This document shows positions 7,442 through 15,265 of a DNA stretch of 39,617 bases, piece by piece (position 1 is the stretch's first letter; each line of letters starts with the position of its first letter). The stretch is from an uncultured Fusobacterium sp. (GTDB lineage: Bacteria > Fusobacteriota > Fusobacteriia > Fusobacteriales > Fusobacteriaceae), in assembly GCA_900542625.1 (NCBI GenBank), contig UQOH01000010.1, positions 1-39,617 on the forward strand, read 5' to 3'. Position numbers and translations under genes: made by a program. The notes under the pieces are model-generated. The model was given only the letters and a program-made list of their open reading frames with translations, was not told the DNA's origin and did no database searches.

Positions 7442-8302
7442 ATGTTAATATCCGTAAAAAGTAATGCAAAAATAAATATAGGGCTTAACATTATTGAAAA
7501 ACTTCCAAATGGTTATCATAGTCTTGATATGATTATGGTTCCTGTATCTCTTGCTGATGAACTTAAAATAAATTTTAAAGAAAAAAAAGGAAATCTCCTT
7601 ATTTCGTCTAATATAAAAGATATACCCACAGATGAAAAAAATATTCTTTGGAAAATATATGATGCTTTCTATAATTTTACAAACATTGAAAGAGAAAATA
7701 TAGAAATTTATCTCCATAAAATTATTCCACATGAGGCAGGACTTGGAGGAGGAAGTTCAAATGGTGCATTTTTTCTAAATGAACTTAATAAATTTCATAA
7801 AAATATTTTATCTGATGATGAGCTTATCTCTCTTGGAAAAAGTATAGGAGCTGATATCCCGTTTTTTATAAAAAATTATCCATGCAGGGTAAAAGGAATT
7901 GGAGAAAATCTTCAAAGAATAGAAAATAACCTGCAATATGATGTCGTTTTGGTTAAACCAAAATTTGGTGTATCAACAAAAGAGGCATATTCTCTGTATA
8001 GTCAGCTGAAAGAAAAAAAGAATGCTGACATTGATAAAATTATAACAGCTTTAAAAGAAAATGATTTAGATACTGTTGAAAAATATTCTGAAAATATTCT
8101 TGAACAGGGACTTCTTCTTTCAGATGAAAACATACAAAACTTTAGAAAAGAATTAATGAAAATACCAGATAAAAAGTTTTTTATGTCAGGAAGCGGAAGC
8201 TGTTATTATGCTTTTTCTCCTAAAGGAGAAGGAAAGGCATATGCTGAATTTCTTAAAACAAAGTTGAGTAACTGTCAGATTTACAGCTGCAGTTTTTTAT
8301 AA
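7442..8302 (+). CDS. ispE: 4-diphosphocytidyl-2-C-methyl-D-erythritol kinase
   Basis: IspE phosphorylates CDP-methylerythritol in the MEP pathway of isoprenoid synthesis. The 286-residue protein shows the GHMP kinase order: AKINIGLNIIEKLPNGYHSLDMI at the N-terminus, the ATP-binding glycine loop PHEAGLGGGSSNGA (about residues 97-110), GADIPFF, and a C-terminal MSGSGSCYYAF motif. Length is normal for the family. It begins two bases after the S4 gene stop, with GGAG upstream, so the two form one operon. Confidence 0.96.
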   Translation: MLISVKSNAKINIGLNIIEKLPNGYHSLDMIMVPVSLADELKINFKEKKGNLLISSNIKDIPTDEKNILWKIYDAFYNFTNIERENIEIYLHKIIPHEAGLGGGSSNGAFFLNELNKFHKNILSDDELISLGKSIGADIPFFIKNYPCRVKGIGENLQRIENNLQYDVVLVKPKFGVSTKEAYSLYSQLKEKKNADIDKIITALKENDLDTVEKYSENILEQGLLLSDENIQNFRKELMKIPDKKFFMSGSGSCYYAFSPKGEGKAYAEFLKTKLSNCQIYSCSFL

Positions 8303-8342
8303 GTTACAACATTACTAATATTAAAGGACGGTGCATTGAAAC

Positions 8343-8645
8343 ATGAAAATTACAGACATAAGATTAAGAGCAGTAAAGAGCGAGAACGAAGTAAAACTAA
8401 AAGCATATGCTGATGTTACTTTTAACGGATGTTTCGTTGTTCATGGATTAAAAATAATTGATGGACAAAAAGGAATGTTCGTAGCTATGCCATCAAGAAA
8501 AATGCCTGATGGGGAATATAAAGATATAGCTCATCCTATCACTCCTGAATTAAGAAAAGATATAACAGATACTGTTATAGCAAAATATAATGAAGTGATA
8601 GCAACTGAGGGAGCTTTACCTGAAGCAGAGGCTGTTGAAGAATAA
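8343..8645 (+). CDS. spoVG: SpoVG family RNA/DNA-binding regulator
   Basis: The 100-residue protein matches SpoVG along its length: MKITDIRLR at the N-terminus, KAYADVTFNGCFVVHGLKII, then FVAMPSRKMPDGEYKDIAHPI. SpoVG proteins are site-specific nucleic-acid-binding regulators found far outside spore formers; no sporulation is implied. A GGACGG-type ribosome binding site lies upstream. It ends at a strong bidirectional terminator that it shares with the convergent GntR gene. Confidence 0.96.
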   Translation: MKITDIRLRAVKSENEVKLKAYADVTFNGCFVVHGLKIIDGQKGMFVAMPSRKMPDGEYKDIAHPITPELRKDITDTVIAKYNEVIATEGALPEAEAVEE

Positions 8646-8651
8646 TTTTTT

Positions 8652-8690
8652 AAAGATACCTTTTTTAATAGAAAAGGTATCTTTTTTTAT
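8652..8690. terminator. Bidirectional terminator between spoVG and mngR
   Basis: A 13-bp perfect stem (AAAGATACCTTTT at 8652-8664, AAAAGGTATCTTT at 8672-8684) has a 7-base loop, with T-runs on both strands. It lies between two convergent genes and can end both. Confidence 0.85.
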
Positions 8691-9407
8691 TTATTCAAAT
8701 TCACTTGGTTTAGAAATTTGGATAAATTTGCATTTATTATGATTATAAAATATTTTTGAAAACTCAAAAGGAGTTCCATCTGCTAAAAATGAAACAAGTT
8801 CTATTTTTAAAGTAGCAGCAGCATTAGGAAGATCTAATATCTCTTTTACACTTTTACTTGGAACTGTAGGAAAATATTCTCTTATTGCATTTCCTATTTT
8901 AAAACCTTTTTTTCTAAGATATTGGTATTTTGATATTTCTATATCTTCTGGAGTCATTTCTCTTATTAACTCCTTTGGCATATAAGTATATTCCAAAGCT
9001 ATTGGTATATCAGACATATATCTTACCCTAACAACATAATATACTTCAGCTCCATCTTTTATTTTTAATCTGTTTGCTAAAATAGGATCACTTTTTTTTA
9101 TTTCAAATTTTAAAACCTTAGTTGCTGGATTTTTCCCTTGTTTTTTTAATCTATCTGTAAATCCTATCATTTCATCAAGATATAATTCTATTTTATCTTC
9201 TCTGTTAGCTACAAATGTTCCGCTTCCTCTTCTTTGATACAAATATCCTCTTGATACTAAATTCTGAATAGCTTTTCTTGCTGTCATACGGCTTACTGAA
9301 AATACTTCTAATATTGTATTTTCAGATATTATTTTGTCTCCAGGATTATAAACTTTATTTTTAATAGAGTCTATTATAGCATTTTCTATATCTGTTACTT
9401 TTGACAT
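8691..9407 (-). CDS. mngR: GntR/HutC family regulator with UTRA domain (MngR-like)
   Basis: The 238-residue protein has an N-terminal GntR winged helix (YNPGDKIISENTILEVFSVS, RMTARKAIQNLVSRGYLYQ, GSGTFVA) and a C-terminal UTRA ligand-binding domain (VRVRYMSDIPIALEYTYMP, IELVSFLADGTPFEFSKIFY). UTRA regulators respond to phosphorylated sugars. It is divergent from the PTS transporter and alpha-mannosidase and so is the probable repressor of the mannosylglycerate genes, like E. coli MngR. The start at 9405-9407 follows GGGG; an upstream start at 9473 is less likely. A palindrome in the intergenic region is the probable operator. Confidence 0.85.
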   Translation of the reverse strand: MSKVTDIENAIIDSIKNKVYNPGDKIISENTILEVFSVSRMTARKAIQNLVSRGYLYQRRGSGTFVANREDKIELYLDEMIGFTDRLKKQGKNPATKVLKFEIKKSDPILANRLKIKDGAEVYYVVRVRYMSDIPIALEYTYMPKELIREMTPEDIEISKYQYLRKKGFKIGNAIREYFPTVPSKSVKEILDLPNAAATLKIELVSFLADGTPFEFSKIFYNHNKCKFIQISKPSEFE

Positions 9408-9435
9408 TTTTATCCCCTTATATAAATTTTCTAGT

Positions 9436-9451
9436 TTTATAGTACCATACT
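9436..9451 (-). promoter_or_regulatory. Possible mngR promoter and weak operator
   Basis: A minus-strand TATAAA (-10, 9436-9441) lies about 28 bases before the mngR start codon, with no clear -35. AGTA-CCA-TACT (9441-9451) is a short inverted repeat next to it that could be an autoregulatory half-strength site. Confidence 0.3.
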
Positions 9452-9546
9452 TTTTAAACAAATAAAAACACAATATTTATTTGCTTATAAATAATAATAT
9501 TTTTTCAAGATTAATACAAAATATATATAAATATTTCAAAAAAGTA

Positions 9547-9575
9547 TTTACTTTTTATTTTTTATATGCTATATT
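9547..9575 (+). promoter_or_regulatory. Promoter of mngAB with extended -10
   Basis: TTTACT (9547-9552) and TATATT (9570-9575) are 17 bases apart. A TG at 9567-9568 gives an extended -10. The predicted start site is near 9582, just before the operator. Confidence 0.6.
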
Positions 9576-9590
9576 TTCATTAACACAAAA

Positions 9591-9606
9591 AGTTGTATAT
9601 ACAACT
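9591..9606. promoter_or_regulatory. GntR/UTRA operator of the mng operon
   Basis: AGTTGTATATACAACT is a perfect 16-bp palindrome. Its core (TTGTATATACAA) is the form known for UTRA-type GntR repressors such as TreR. It lies about 9-24 bases downstream of the predicted mngA start site, where a bound repressor would block transcription. Confidence 0.75.
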
Positions 9607-9632
9607 TCGGTTTTATTTTTAGGGAGGTTAAT

Positions 9633-11552
9633 ATGGATTTTACCAATATCACAAACAAAAATTTAATCAAAATTGCTGCAGACTATACTTGTAAAGAAGA
9701 CGCTATAAAAAATATGGTCAAATTAATGGCTGAAAACGGAATATTATCTGATAAAGATGAATATCTGAAGGCTGTTTTTGAAAGAGAAAAACAAGGTCCA
9801 ACAGGAGTTGGTCTTGGTCTTGCTATTCCTCACGGAAAATCTCAAGGTGTTAAAACAGCTGCTGTTGCTTTTGCTACATTAAAAAATAAAATTACTGATT
9901 GGGAAAGTATTGAAGATGATGATCATATTGAACTTATCGTTCTTTTGGCTATTCCTGAATCTCAAGCAGGAAATACACATATTGATATACTTACTTCTTT
10001 AAGTACAAAATTAGCTGATGATGATTTTAGAAACTCTCTTCTTTCTTCAAAAAATTCTGAAGAATTATTAGAAAATTTAAATAGAAGTAATATAGATGAA
10101 AAAAATAAAACTACTGAAACTACTTCAGAAAAATTAGTTGTATGTGTTACTGCCTGCCCTGCTGGAATAGCTCATACTTATATGGCTGCTGAAGCTCTTG
10201 AAAAAGCAGGAAAAAAATTAGGAATAAATGTTAGAGTAGAAAAACAAGGTGCAAAAGGGTTTGAAGATAAGATAACAGATGAAGAACTTGAAAAAGCCTG
10301 CGGTGCTATATTTGCTACTGCTGTAAGCGTTAAAGAAAAAGAACGTTTTAATGGATTAGAAATTTTAGAAGTAAGTGTGTCTGAACCTTTAAAAAAAGCT
10401 GCTGAACTTGTCGAAAAAGCAAGTAAATTTACAAGAATTGCTCCAAGAAATAAAACTTTGACAGCTTCATCAAATAAAATAGATGAAAAAGTAACTTTTA
10501 AAGAAGAAGCTAAAAGAGCATTACTAACTGGAATTTCTCACATTGTTCCACTGATTGTTGCTGGAGGAACTGTTCTTGCTGTAGCTGTACTTATTGCACA
10601 AGTTTTTGGATTACAAAATGTTTTTGCGGAAAAAGGAAGCTGGTTATGGCTATATAGACAATTAGGTGGAGGAATGCTTGGAACATTAATGGTTCCTATG
10701 TTAGCAGGATATATTTCTTTCTCTATCGCTGAAAAACCAGGTCTTGCTCCTGGTATTGCTGGGGGTATAGCTGCAAATCTTATCAATAGTGGATTTATTG
10801 GTGGAGTTGCCGGAGGATTTATAGCTGGCTATACAATGAAATTCCTTAAAAAGAATCTTAAGGTCAATAAAAATCTAAATGGTTTTTTAATGTTTTATCT
10901 TTATCCAGTACTTGGAACTTTAATAACTGGAACTCTTATGCTGTTTGTATTAGGAAAACCAGTTGCAGCTGTAAATATGGGACTTACTAACTGGTTAAAC
11001 GGATTATCCGGTACTAATGCTGCTCTTCTTGGAGCTGTAATAGGAGCATTTGTATCTTTCGACCTTGGAGGACCTGTAAACAAAGCTGCATATGCTTTCT
11101 GTATAGGAGCCATGGCTAATGGAAACTTTATTCCATACGCTGCTTTCTCTTCTGTAAAAATGGTTTCAGCTTTTACAGTAACATTAGCTACTTCTTTAAA
11201 ACCAAAATATTATTCTGAAGAAGAAATAGAAGCTGGAAAATCTACTTGGCTTCTTGGTTTGGCAGGTATTACAGAAGGAGCTATTCCAATGATGATAGAA
11301 GACCCTGCAAGAGTTATACCTGCTTTCATTTCAGGTTCTTTAGTTACAGGAGCAATAGTTGCAATGGCAAATATAGGTCTTCAAGTACCTGGAGCTGGTA
11401 TTATTTCTATGCTTGTTCTTGAACCAAATCCAGAATTTTCAAAACTTACTTCAGCTGGTATTTGGCTTGGTGCTGCTTTACTCGGTACTGTTATTTCTAC
11501 TGTAGTACTGACTGTTTTAAAAGCACAAAAATTTAATAAAAAAAATAATTAA
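9633..11552 (+). CDS. mngA: PTS 2-O-alpha-mannosyl-D-glycerate EIIABC transporter
   Basis: MngA imports 2-O-alpha-mannosyl-D-glycerate and phosphorylates it. The 639-residue protein has the fructose-family order A-B-C. EIIA (residues 5-150) has the phospho-histidine H67 in LAIPHGKS. EIIB (about 167-265) has the phospho-cysteine C175 in TACPAGIAHTYMAAE. EIIC (about 290-635) is hydrophobic, with FDLGGPVNKAAYAFC and GLAGITEGAIPM. Many segments match my recollection of E. coli MngA more closely than ordinary fructose EIIs (SWLWLYRQLGGGMLG, NGFLMFYLYPVLGTL). The next gene is the cognate mannosidase. AGGGAGG precedes the ATG. Confidence 0.93.
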   Translation: MDFTNITNKNLIKIAADYTCKEDAIKNMVKLMAENGILSDKDEYLKAVFEREKQGPTGVGLGLAIPHGKSQGVKTAAVAFATLKNKITDWESIEDDDHIELIVLLAIPESQAGNTHIDILTSLSTKLADDDFRNSLLSSKNSEELLENLNRSNIDEKNKTTETTSEKLVVCVTACPAGIAHTYMAAEALEKAGKKLGINVRVEKQGAKGFEDKITDEELEKACGAIFATAVSVKEKERFNGLEILEVSVSEPLKKAAELVEKASKFTRIAPRNKTLTASSNKIDEKVTFKEEAKRALLTGISHIVPLIVAGGTVLAVAVLIAQVFGLQNVFAEKGSWLWLYRQLGGGMLGTLMVPMLAGYISFSIAEKPGLAPGIAGGIAANLINSGFIGGVAGGFIAGYTMKFLKKNLKVNKNLNGFLMFYLYPVLGTLITGTLMLFVLGKPVAAVNMGLTNWLNGLSGTNAALLGAVIGAFVSFDLGGPVNKAAYAFCIGAMANGNFIPYAAFSSVKMVSAFTVTLATSLKPKYYSEEEIEAGKSTWLLGLAGITEGAIPMMIEDPARVIPAFISGSLVTGAIVAMANIGLQVPGAGIISMLVLEPNPEFSKLTSAGIWLGAALLGTVISTVVLTVLKAQKFNKKNN

Positions 11553-11562
11553 TGATTTTATC

Positions 11563-11606
11563 TTTGTACCTGTAATGTCATACATTGCAGGTACAAAAAA
11601 TTTTTT
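11563..11606 (+). terminator. Hairpin terminator/attenuator between mngA and mngB
   Basis: A 15-bp stem with one G-U pair (11563-11577 with 11583-11597) and a 5-base loop (TCATA) is followed by AAATTTTTT. It lies between mngA and mngB, with no new promoter seen after it, so it would reduce mngB transcripts or stabilise the mngA message. Confidence 0.65.
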
Positions 11607-11628
11607 AATATTTTAAGGAGAAAATTTT

Positions 11629-14256
11629 ATGAATAAAAAAGTTCATATAGTACCTCATATGCATTGGGACAGAGAATGGTACTTTACAACCGAAGAATCC
11701 AGAATTTTATTACTAAATAATATGGAAGAAATATTAACTCGCTTAGAAAATGATCCTGATTACAAGTATTATGTTTTAGATGGTCAAACTTGCATCTTGG
11801 AAGACTTTTTTAATATAAAGCCTCACGAAAAAGAAAGAGTAAAAAAGCTGGTTCAAGCTGGAAAACTTATTATTGGACCTTGGTATACACAAACAGACGA
11901 AATTATAGTACATGGTGAATCTATTGTAAGAAATATGATGTATGGTATCAGAGACTGTAAAGAATTTGGCAAATACATGGATATTGGATATTTACCTGAC
12001 TCATTTGGACAAAGTGAACAAATGCCGCAAATATTAAATGGTTTTGGTATCAATAGATCTATCTTTTGGAGAGGAACATCTGAAAGACATGGAACAAATA
12101 AAACAGAATTTTTTTGGAAAGGATATGGAAAAAGTAAAGTTTTAGTCCAGCTTATGCCTCTTGGATATGCAATTGGAAAATATCTTCCAACTGAAAAAAA
12201 TCTTTTAAAGAAAAGAATGGATGAATACTTTGGAGTTCTTGTTCCTAAAGCAACAGGAGAAAATCTTCTTGTAGCAAATGGACATGACCAAATGCCTCTG
12301 CAACAAAATATTTTTGAAATAATCTCTATATTAAAAGAATTATATCCTGATAAAGATTTTTTTATCAGTAATTATGAAGATTTATTTAAAGAGCTTGAAA
12401 AAAATCCTTCTATATATGATACTATTTCAGGAGAATTTCTTGATGGTAAATATATGAGAGTACATAAAAGTATATACTCTACAAGAATGGACATAAAAAA
12501 TATTCATGCTAAACTTGAACATAAATTAATTAATATTTTAGAGCCTCTAGCTTCAATTGCTTGGTCTCTTGGTTTTGAATATTATCATGGACTTTTTGAA
12601 AAAATCTGGAAAGAATTAATGAAAAATCATGCTCATGACTCTATAGGATGTTGTTGTAGTGATGAAGTTCACAGACAAATCATGGCTAGATTTCAACTTG
12701 CTGAAGATATGATTGAAAATCTTATTACTTTTTATAAAAGAAAAATTATTGATGCTGTTCCAAATAAATATGGAATTGATAAAATAGGCGTTTTCAATAC
12801 TCTTCCTTATGAAAGAAATGAAATTATTACTGCAAAAATAAGAACAAAAATGAAAAATTTTAATATTGTTGATGAAAATAAAAATTCTATTCCATATTGT
12901 ATAGTTAAACAGGAAATTATTGATGCTGGACTTATTGACAGACAATTAGTTCATTATGAAAATTATGATCCTTTTATAGAATACACAATAGAATTTGAAG
13001 GAAAAAATATTCCTGCTTTAGGATATAAAGTATTCTATGTTATTGAAGGAGAGTATAATTTCTCTTCTATGATTAAATCAAAATCTGAAAATACAATAGA
13101 AAATATATATTATAAAATTTCTATAAATAAAAATGGAACTATTAATATTTTTGACAAAAAATTAAATAAAAATTATGAAAATGTATTAATGATTCAAGAA
13201 AGTTCTGATGATGGAGATGAATATAACTACTCTCCTGCGGAAAATGACTGGATAATTGACTCTAATGATATAAATGCTTGCTATTCTATAAAATATGGAG
13301 AATTTTCTCAAGAAGCTCATATTGAATTTAAAATGCCTATACCGAAAGATTTAATAAGCAGGGCTGATAAAATAAAAGATTCTGTTCTTTATATAAAAAT
13401 TGGAATAAGACTTGAAAAATTATCTGATATTGTTAAAATAAACCTTGTATTAAATAATCAAGCAATTGACCATAGAGTGAGAATTCTTATACCAACAGAT
13501 ATTTCATCTAAATTCTCTTACAGTGATAATCAATTTGGAACAATCTGCCGTCCTGTTGAAGAAACTGCTATTAAAGTATGGGAAAAAGAAAACTGGAAAG
13601 AAAAACCAATTTCTATAAATCCAATGCTCTCTTTTGTTGATATCTATAATGAATCAAATGGTATGGCTATATTGACTAATGGACTTAGAGAATATGAAAT
13701 TATAGGAGAAAATTTTGATACTATAGCTATTACACTTTTTAGAAGTATTGGAGTTATTGGAAAAGAAAATTTAAAATGGAGACCTGGAAGACCTTCTGGA
13801 ATTAAAATGGAAACTCCAGATTCTCAAATGATAGGAAAAATCTCTTTAGATTTTGGAATTGTTTCACATAATAGTAATTATATTTCTGCTAATATACCAC
13901 AAAAGGCAAAACAATACTCTTCTGCATTATCAATATACAATAAAATGCCATATAATGCTATGAAATTAAATCCAGTATCTTTTAATACTCCCGAGTATTA
14001 CTCTTTATTCGCTGCTGAAGGAAAAACAGTAATTAGTGCTATAAAAAAAGCTGAAGATCAAAATAAATTAATTATTCGTTTATTTAACCCTTCTACAGAA
14101 AAAAATATCTCTGAAAAATTAAGTATAAATAAAAATATAACTACAGCTTTTTATGGAGATTTACATGAACATGTAAAAGAAGAAATAATAGTTAAAGACA
14201 ATATTATTCAAATAGATAAAATTACTCCATGTGAATTTAAAACAATTATTTTCTAA
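11629..14256 (+). CDS. mngB: GH38 alpha-mannosidase, mannosylglycerate hydrolase
   Basis: MngB cleaves the imported 6-phospho-mannosylglycerate to mannose 6-phosphate and glycerate. The 875-residue protein matches the family length. GH38 signatures are HMHWDREWYFTTEESRILL (zinc-binding His and Asp, residues 10-14), GKLIIGPWYTQTDE, IGYLPDSFGQSEQMP (catalytic nucleophile region), GHDQMPLQQNIFE and MKNHAHDSIGCCCSDEVH. The second half is the beta-sandwich region, with SSDDGDEYNYSPAE and RPGRPSGIKMETPDSQ, which I recall as typical of MngB. AAGGAG lies upstream. It is the second gene of the mng operon. Confidence 0.95.
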   Translation: MNKKVHIVPHMHWDREWYFTTEESRILLLNNMEEILTRLENDPDYKYYVLDGQTCILEDFFNIKPHEKERVKKLVQAGKLIIGPWYTQTDEIIVHGESIVRNMMYGIRDCKEFGKYMDIGYLPDSFGQSEQMPQILNGFGINRSIFWRGTSERHGTNKTEFFWKGYGKSKVLVQLMPLGYAIGKYLPTEKNLLKKRMDEYFGVLVPKATGENLLVANGHDQMPLQQNIFEIISILKELYPDKDFFISNYEDLFKELEKNPSIYDTISGEFLDGKYMRVHKSIYSTRMDIKNIHAKLEHKLINILEPLASIAWSLGFEYYHGLFEKIWKELMKNHAHDSIGCCCSDEVHRQIMARFQLAEDMIENLITFYKRKIIDAVPNKYGIDKIGVFNTLPYERNEIITAKIRTKMKNFNIVDENKNSIPYCIVKQEIIDAGLIDRQLVHYENYDPFIEYTIEFEGKNIPALGYKVFYVIEGEYNFSSMIKSKSENTIENIYYKISINKNGTINIFDKKLNKNYENVLMIQESSDDGDEYNYSPAENDWIIDSNDINACYSIKYGEFSQEAHIEFKMPIPKDLISRADKIKDSVLYIKIGIRLEKLSDIVKINLVLNNQAIDHRVRILIPTDISSKFSYSDNQFGTICRPVEETAIKVWEKENWKEKPISINPMLSFVDIYNESNGMAILTNGLREYEIIGENFDTIAITLFRSIGVIGKENLKWRPGRPSGIKMETPDSQMIGKISLDFGIVSHNSNYISANIPQKAKQYSSALSIYNKMPYNAMKLNPVSFNTPEYYSLFAAEGKTVISAIKKAEDQNKLIIRLFNPSTEKNISEKLSINKNITTAFYGDLHEHVKEEIIVKDNIIQIDKITPCEFKTIIF

Positions 14257-14283
14257 CACTAATAAATTATAGAATTATTAATA

Positions 14284-14335
14284 GGGAGCTACAAGCAAAT
14301 TTAATTATTAATTTTTGATAATGCCTGTACTCCCT
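14284..14335 (+). terminator. Probable terminator of the mng operon
   Basis: GGGAGCTACAAGCA (14284-14297) can pair with TGCCTGTACTCCC (14322-14334), with one bulge and one mismatch. A T-rich tail (TTCTTT) follows. The loop is long (24 bases) and AT-rich. Confidence 0.5.
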
Positions 14336-14400
14336 TCTTTAATATTTTATTCTTTCATTGTGCTTCTTTAAAATTTTTTAAATTTATATATTTTTTACTG

Positions 14401-14429
14401 TTGACAAAAAAATAAAACTATGATAAAAT
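14401..14429 (+). promoter_or_regulatory. Promoter of tRNA-Gln
   Basis: A consensus TTGACA (14401-14406) lies 17 bases before TAAAAT (14424-14429), and a TG at 14421-14422 gives an extended -10. The start site would be about five bases before the tRNA. Confidence 0.85.
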
Positions 14430-14440
14430 CCTTATGTTAT

Positions 14441-14515
14441 TGGGGTGTCGCCAAGCGGTAAGGCAACGGACTTTGACTCCGTTATGCGTTGGTTCGAATC
14501 CAGCCACCCCAGCCA
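14441..14515 (+). tRNA. tRNA-Gln (anticodon UUG)
   Basis: The 75-base sequence folds as a cloverleaf. The acceptor stem is TGGGGTG/CACCCCA, with CCA encoded at 14513-14515. The D arm contains AAGCGGTAAGG. The anticodon stem is ACGGA/TCCGT around the loop CTTTGAC, which places TTG at 34-36. The T arm contains GGTTCGAATCC. It is a lone tRNA with its own strong promoter and terminator. A tRNA gene directly after an accessory sugar operon could mark an insertion site, but I see no repeat of the tRNA 3' end nearby. Confidence 0.97.
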
Positions 14516-14527
14516 TTTTTTCAAAGT

Positions 14528-14550
14528 AACAGCCAATCGCTGTTTTTTTT
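14528..14550 (+). terminator. Terminator of tRNA-Gln
   Basis: A stem AACAGC/GCTGTT around the loop CAATC is followed by six T residues, directly after the tRNA. Confidence 0.85.
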
Positions 14551-14593
14551 ATGCCTGTTCATAATAAAATTTTTATATATAGTCTCATTAAAT

Positions 14594-14627
14594 AAAAAGT
14601 GCTTAAAATTAAGCACTTTTTATTTTT
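14594..14627. terminator. Additional bidirectional hairpin
   Basis: AAAAAGTGCTTAA (14594-14606) and TTAAGCACTTTTT (14609-14621) form a 13-bp perfect stem, followed by ATTTTT. It lies between the tRNA and the PAP2 gene and has no gene of its own to end, so it is probably a back-up terminator. Confidence 0.6.
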
Positions 14628-14648
14628 AACCATTTTTTAAACAATCCA

Positions 14649-14657
14649 TGTTATAAT
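14649..14657 (+). promoter_or_regulatory. Extended -10 promoter of the PAP2 gene
   Basis: TGTTATAAT is a perfect extended -10. The matching -35 region is poor. The start site would be about 25 bases before the ATG at 14689. Confidence 0.5.
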
Positions 14658-14688
14658 AAACAAAAAAGTTAAAAGGAAGATAATAACT

Positions 14689-15225
14689 ATGATAGAAACC
14701 ATTTTATTTTATGACAACATGATTTTAAATTTTATTCAAAATTTTCGTACTCCCTTACTAGATAAAATAATGCCTCTTATAACTTCTCTTGGAAATGTGG
14801 GAGCTGTATGGATTTTCCTTGCTCTTATTTTATTAATTTCAAAAAAATACAGAAAAATAGGAATAACTCTTTCTGCTGCTTTGATATTGTGCTTTGTTAT
14901 AGGAAATCTTGGACTTAAACCATGGATAGGCAGAATAAGACCTTTTGATGCAAATCATTTTACAGAGCTCCTTATAAAAGCACCAAAAGATTTTTCTTTC
15001 CCTTCAGGACACACTTTAGCCTCATTTACAAGTGTCACTGTACTTATAAGCTTTAATAAAAAGTTTGGTTTCTCTGCTTTAATTCTTGGAACTCTCATTG
15101 CTTTTTCAAGGCTTTATCTTTATGTTCACTACCCCACAGATGTACTTGCAGGAATAGTATTTGGTATAATCTTAGGAAAATCTGCTGTAAAAATTATAAA
15201 TATTTTTTATAAACAAAAAAGCTGA
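14689..15225 (+). CDS. PAP2 family membrane phosphatase
   Basis: The 178-residue protein has all three PAP2 motifs: KPWIGRIRP (KX6RP), FPSGHT (PSGH) and SRLYLYVHYPTD (SRX5HX3D). Four to five hydrophobic segments surround them. Such enzymes dephosphorylate lipid phosphates at the membrane; BcrC/PgpB-type undecaprenyl pyrophosphate phosphatase or phosphatidylglycerophosphatase are the likely roles. Sequence alone does not choose between them. GGAAG precedes the ATG. It is a single-gene unit with its own promoter, and its stop lies inside the terminator hairpin. Confidence 0.9.
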   Translation: MIETILFYDNMILNFIQNFRTPLLDKIMPLITSLGNVGAVWIFLALILLISKKYRKIGITLSAALILCFVIGNLGLKPWIGRIRPFDANHFTELLIKAPKDFSFPSGHTLASFTSVTVLISFNKKFGFSALILGTLIAFSRLYLYVHYPTDVLAGIVFGIILGKSAVKIINIFYKQKS

Positions 15226-15257
15226 TTGGAAAATTTCCAAATCAGCTTTTTATTTTT
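15216..15257. terminator. Bidirectional terminator, PAP2 gene / CofE-like gene
   Basis: AAAAAGCTGATT-GGAAA pairs with TTTCC-AAATCAGCTTTTT with one bulge, and T-runs lie on both sides. The PAP2 stop codon (15223-15225) is inside the stem. It serves two convergent genes. Confidence 0.8.
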
Positions 15258-15265
15258 AATATTAA

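Noticed and set aside
14441..14627. Integration site next to tRNA-Gln
   Set aside because: No integrase gene and no repeat of the tRNA 3' end were seen in the window.
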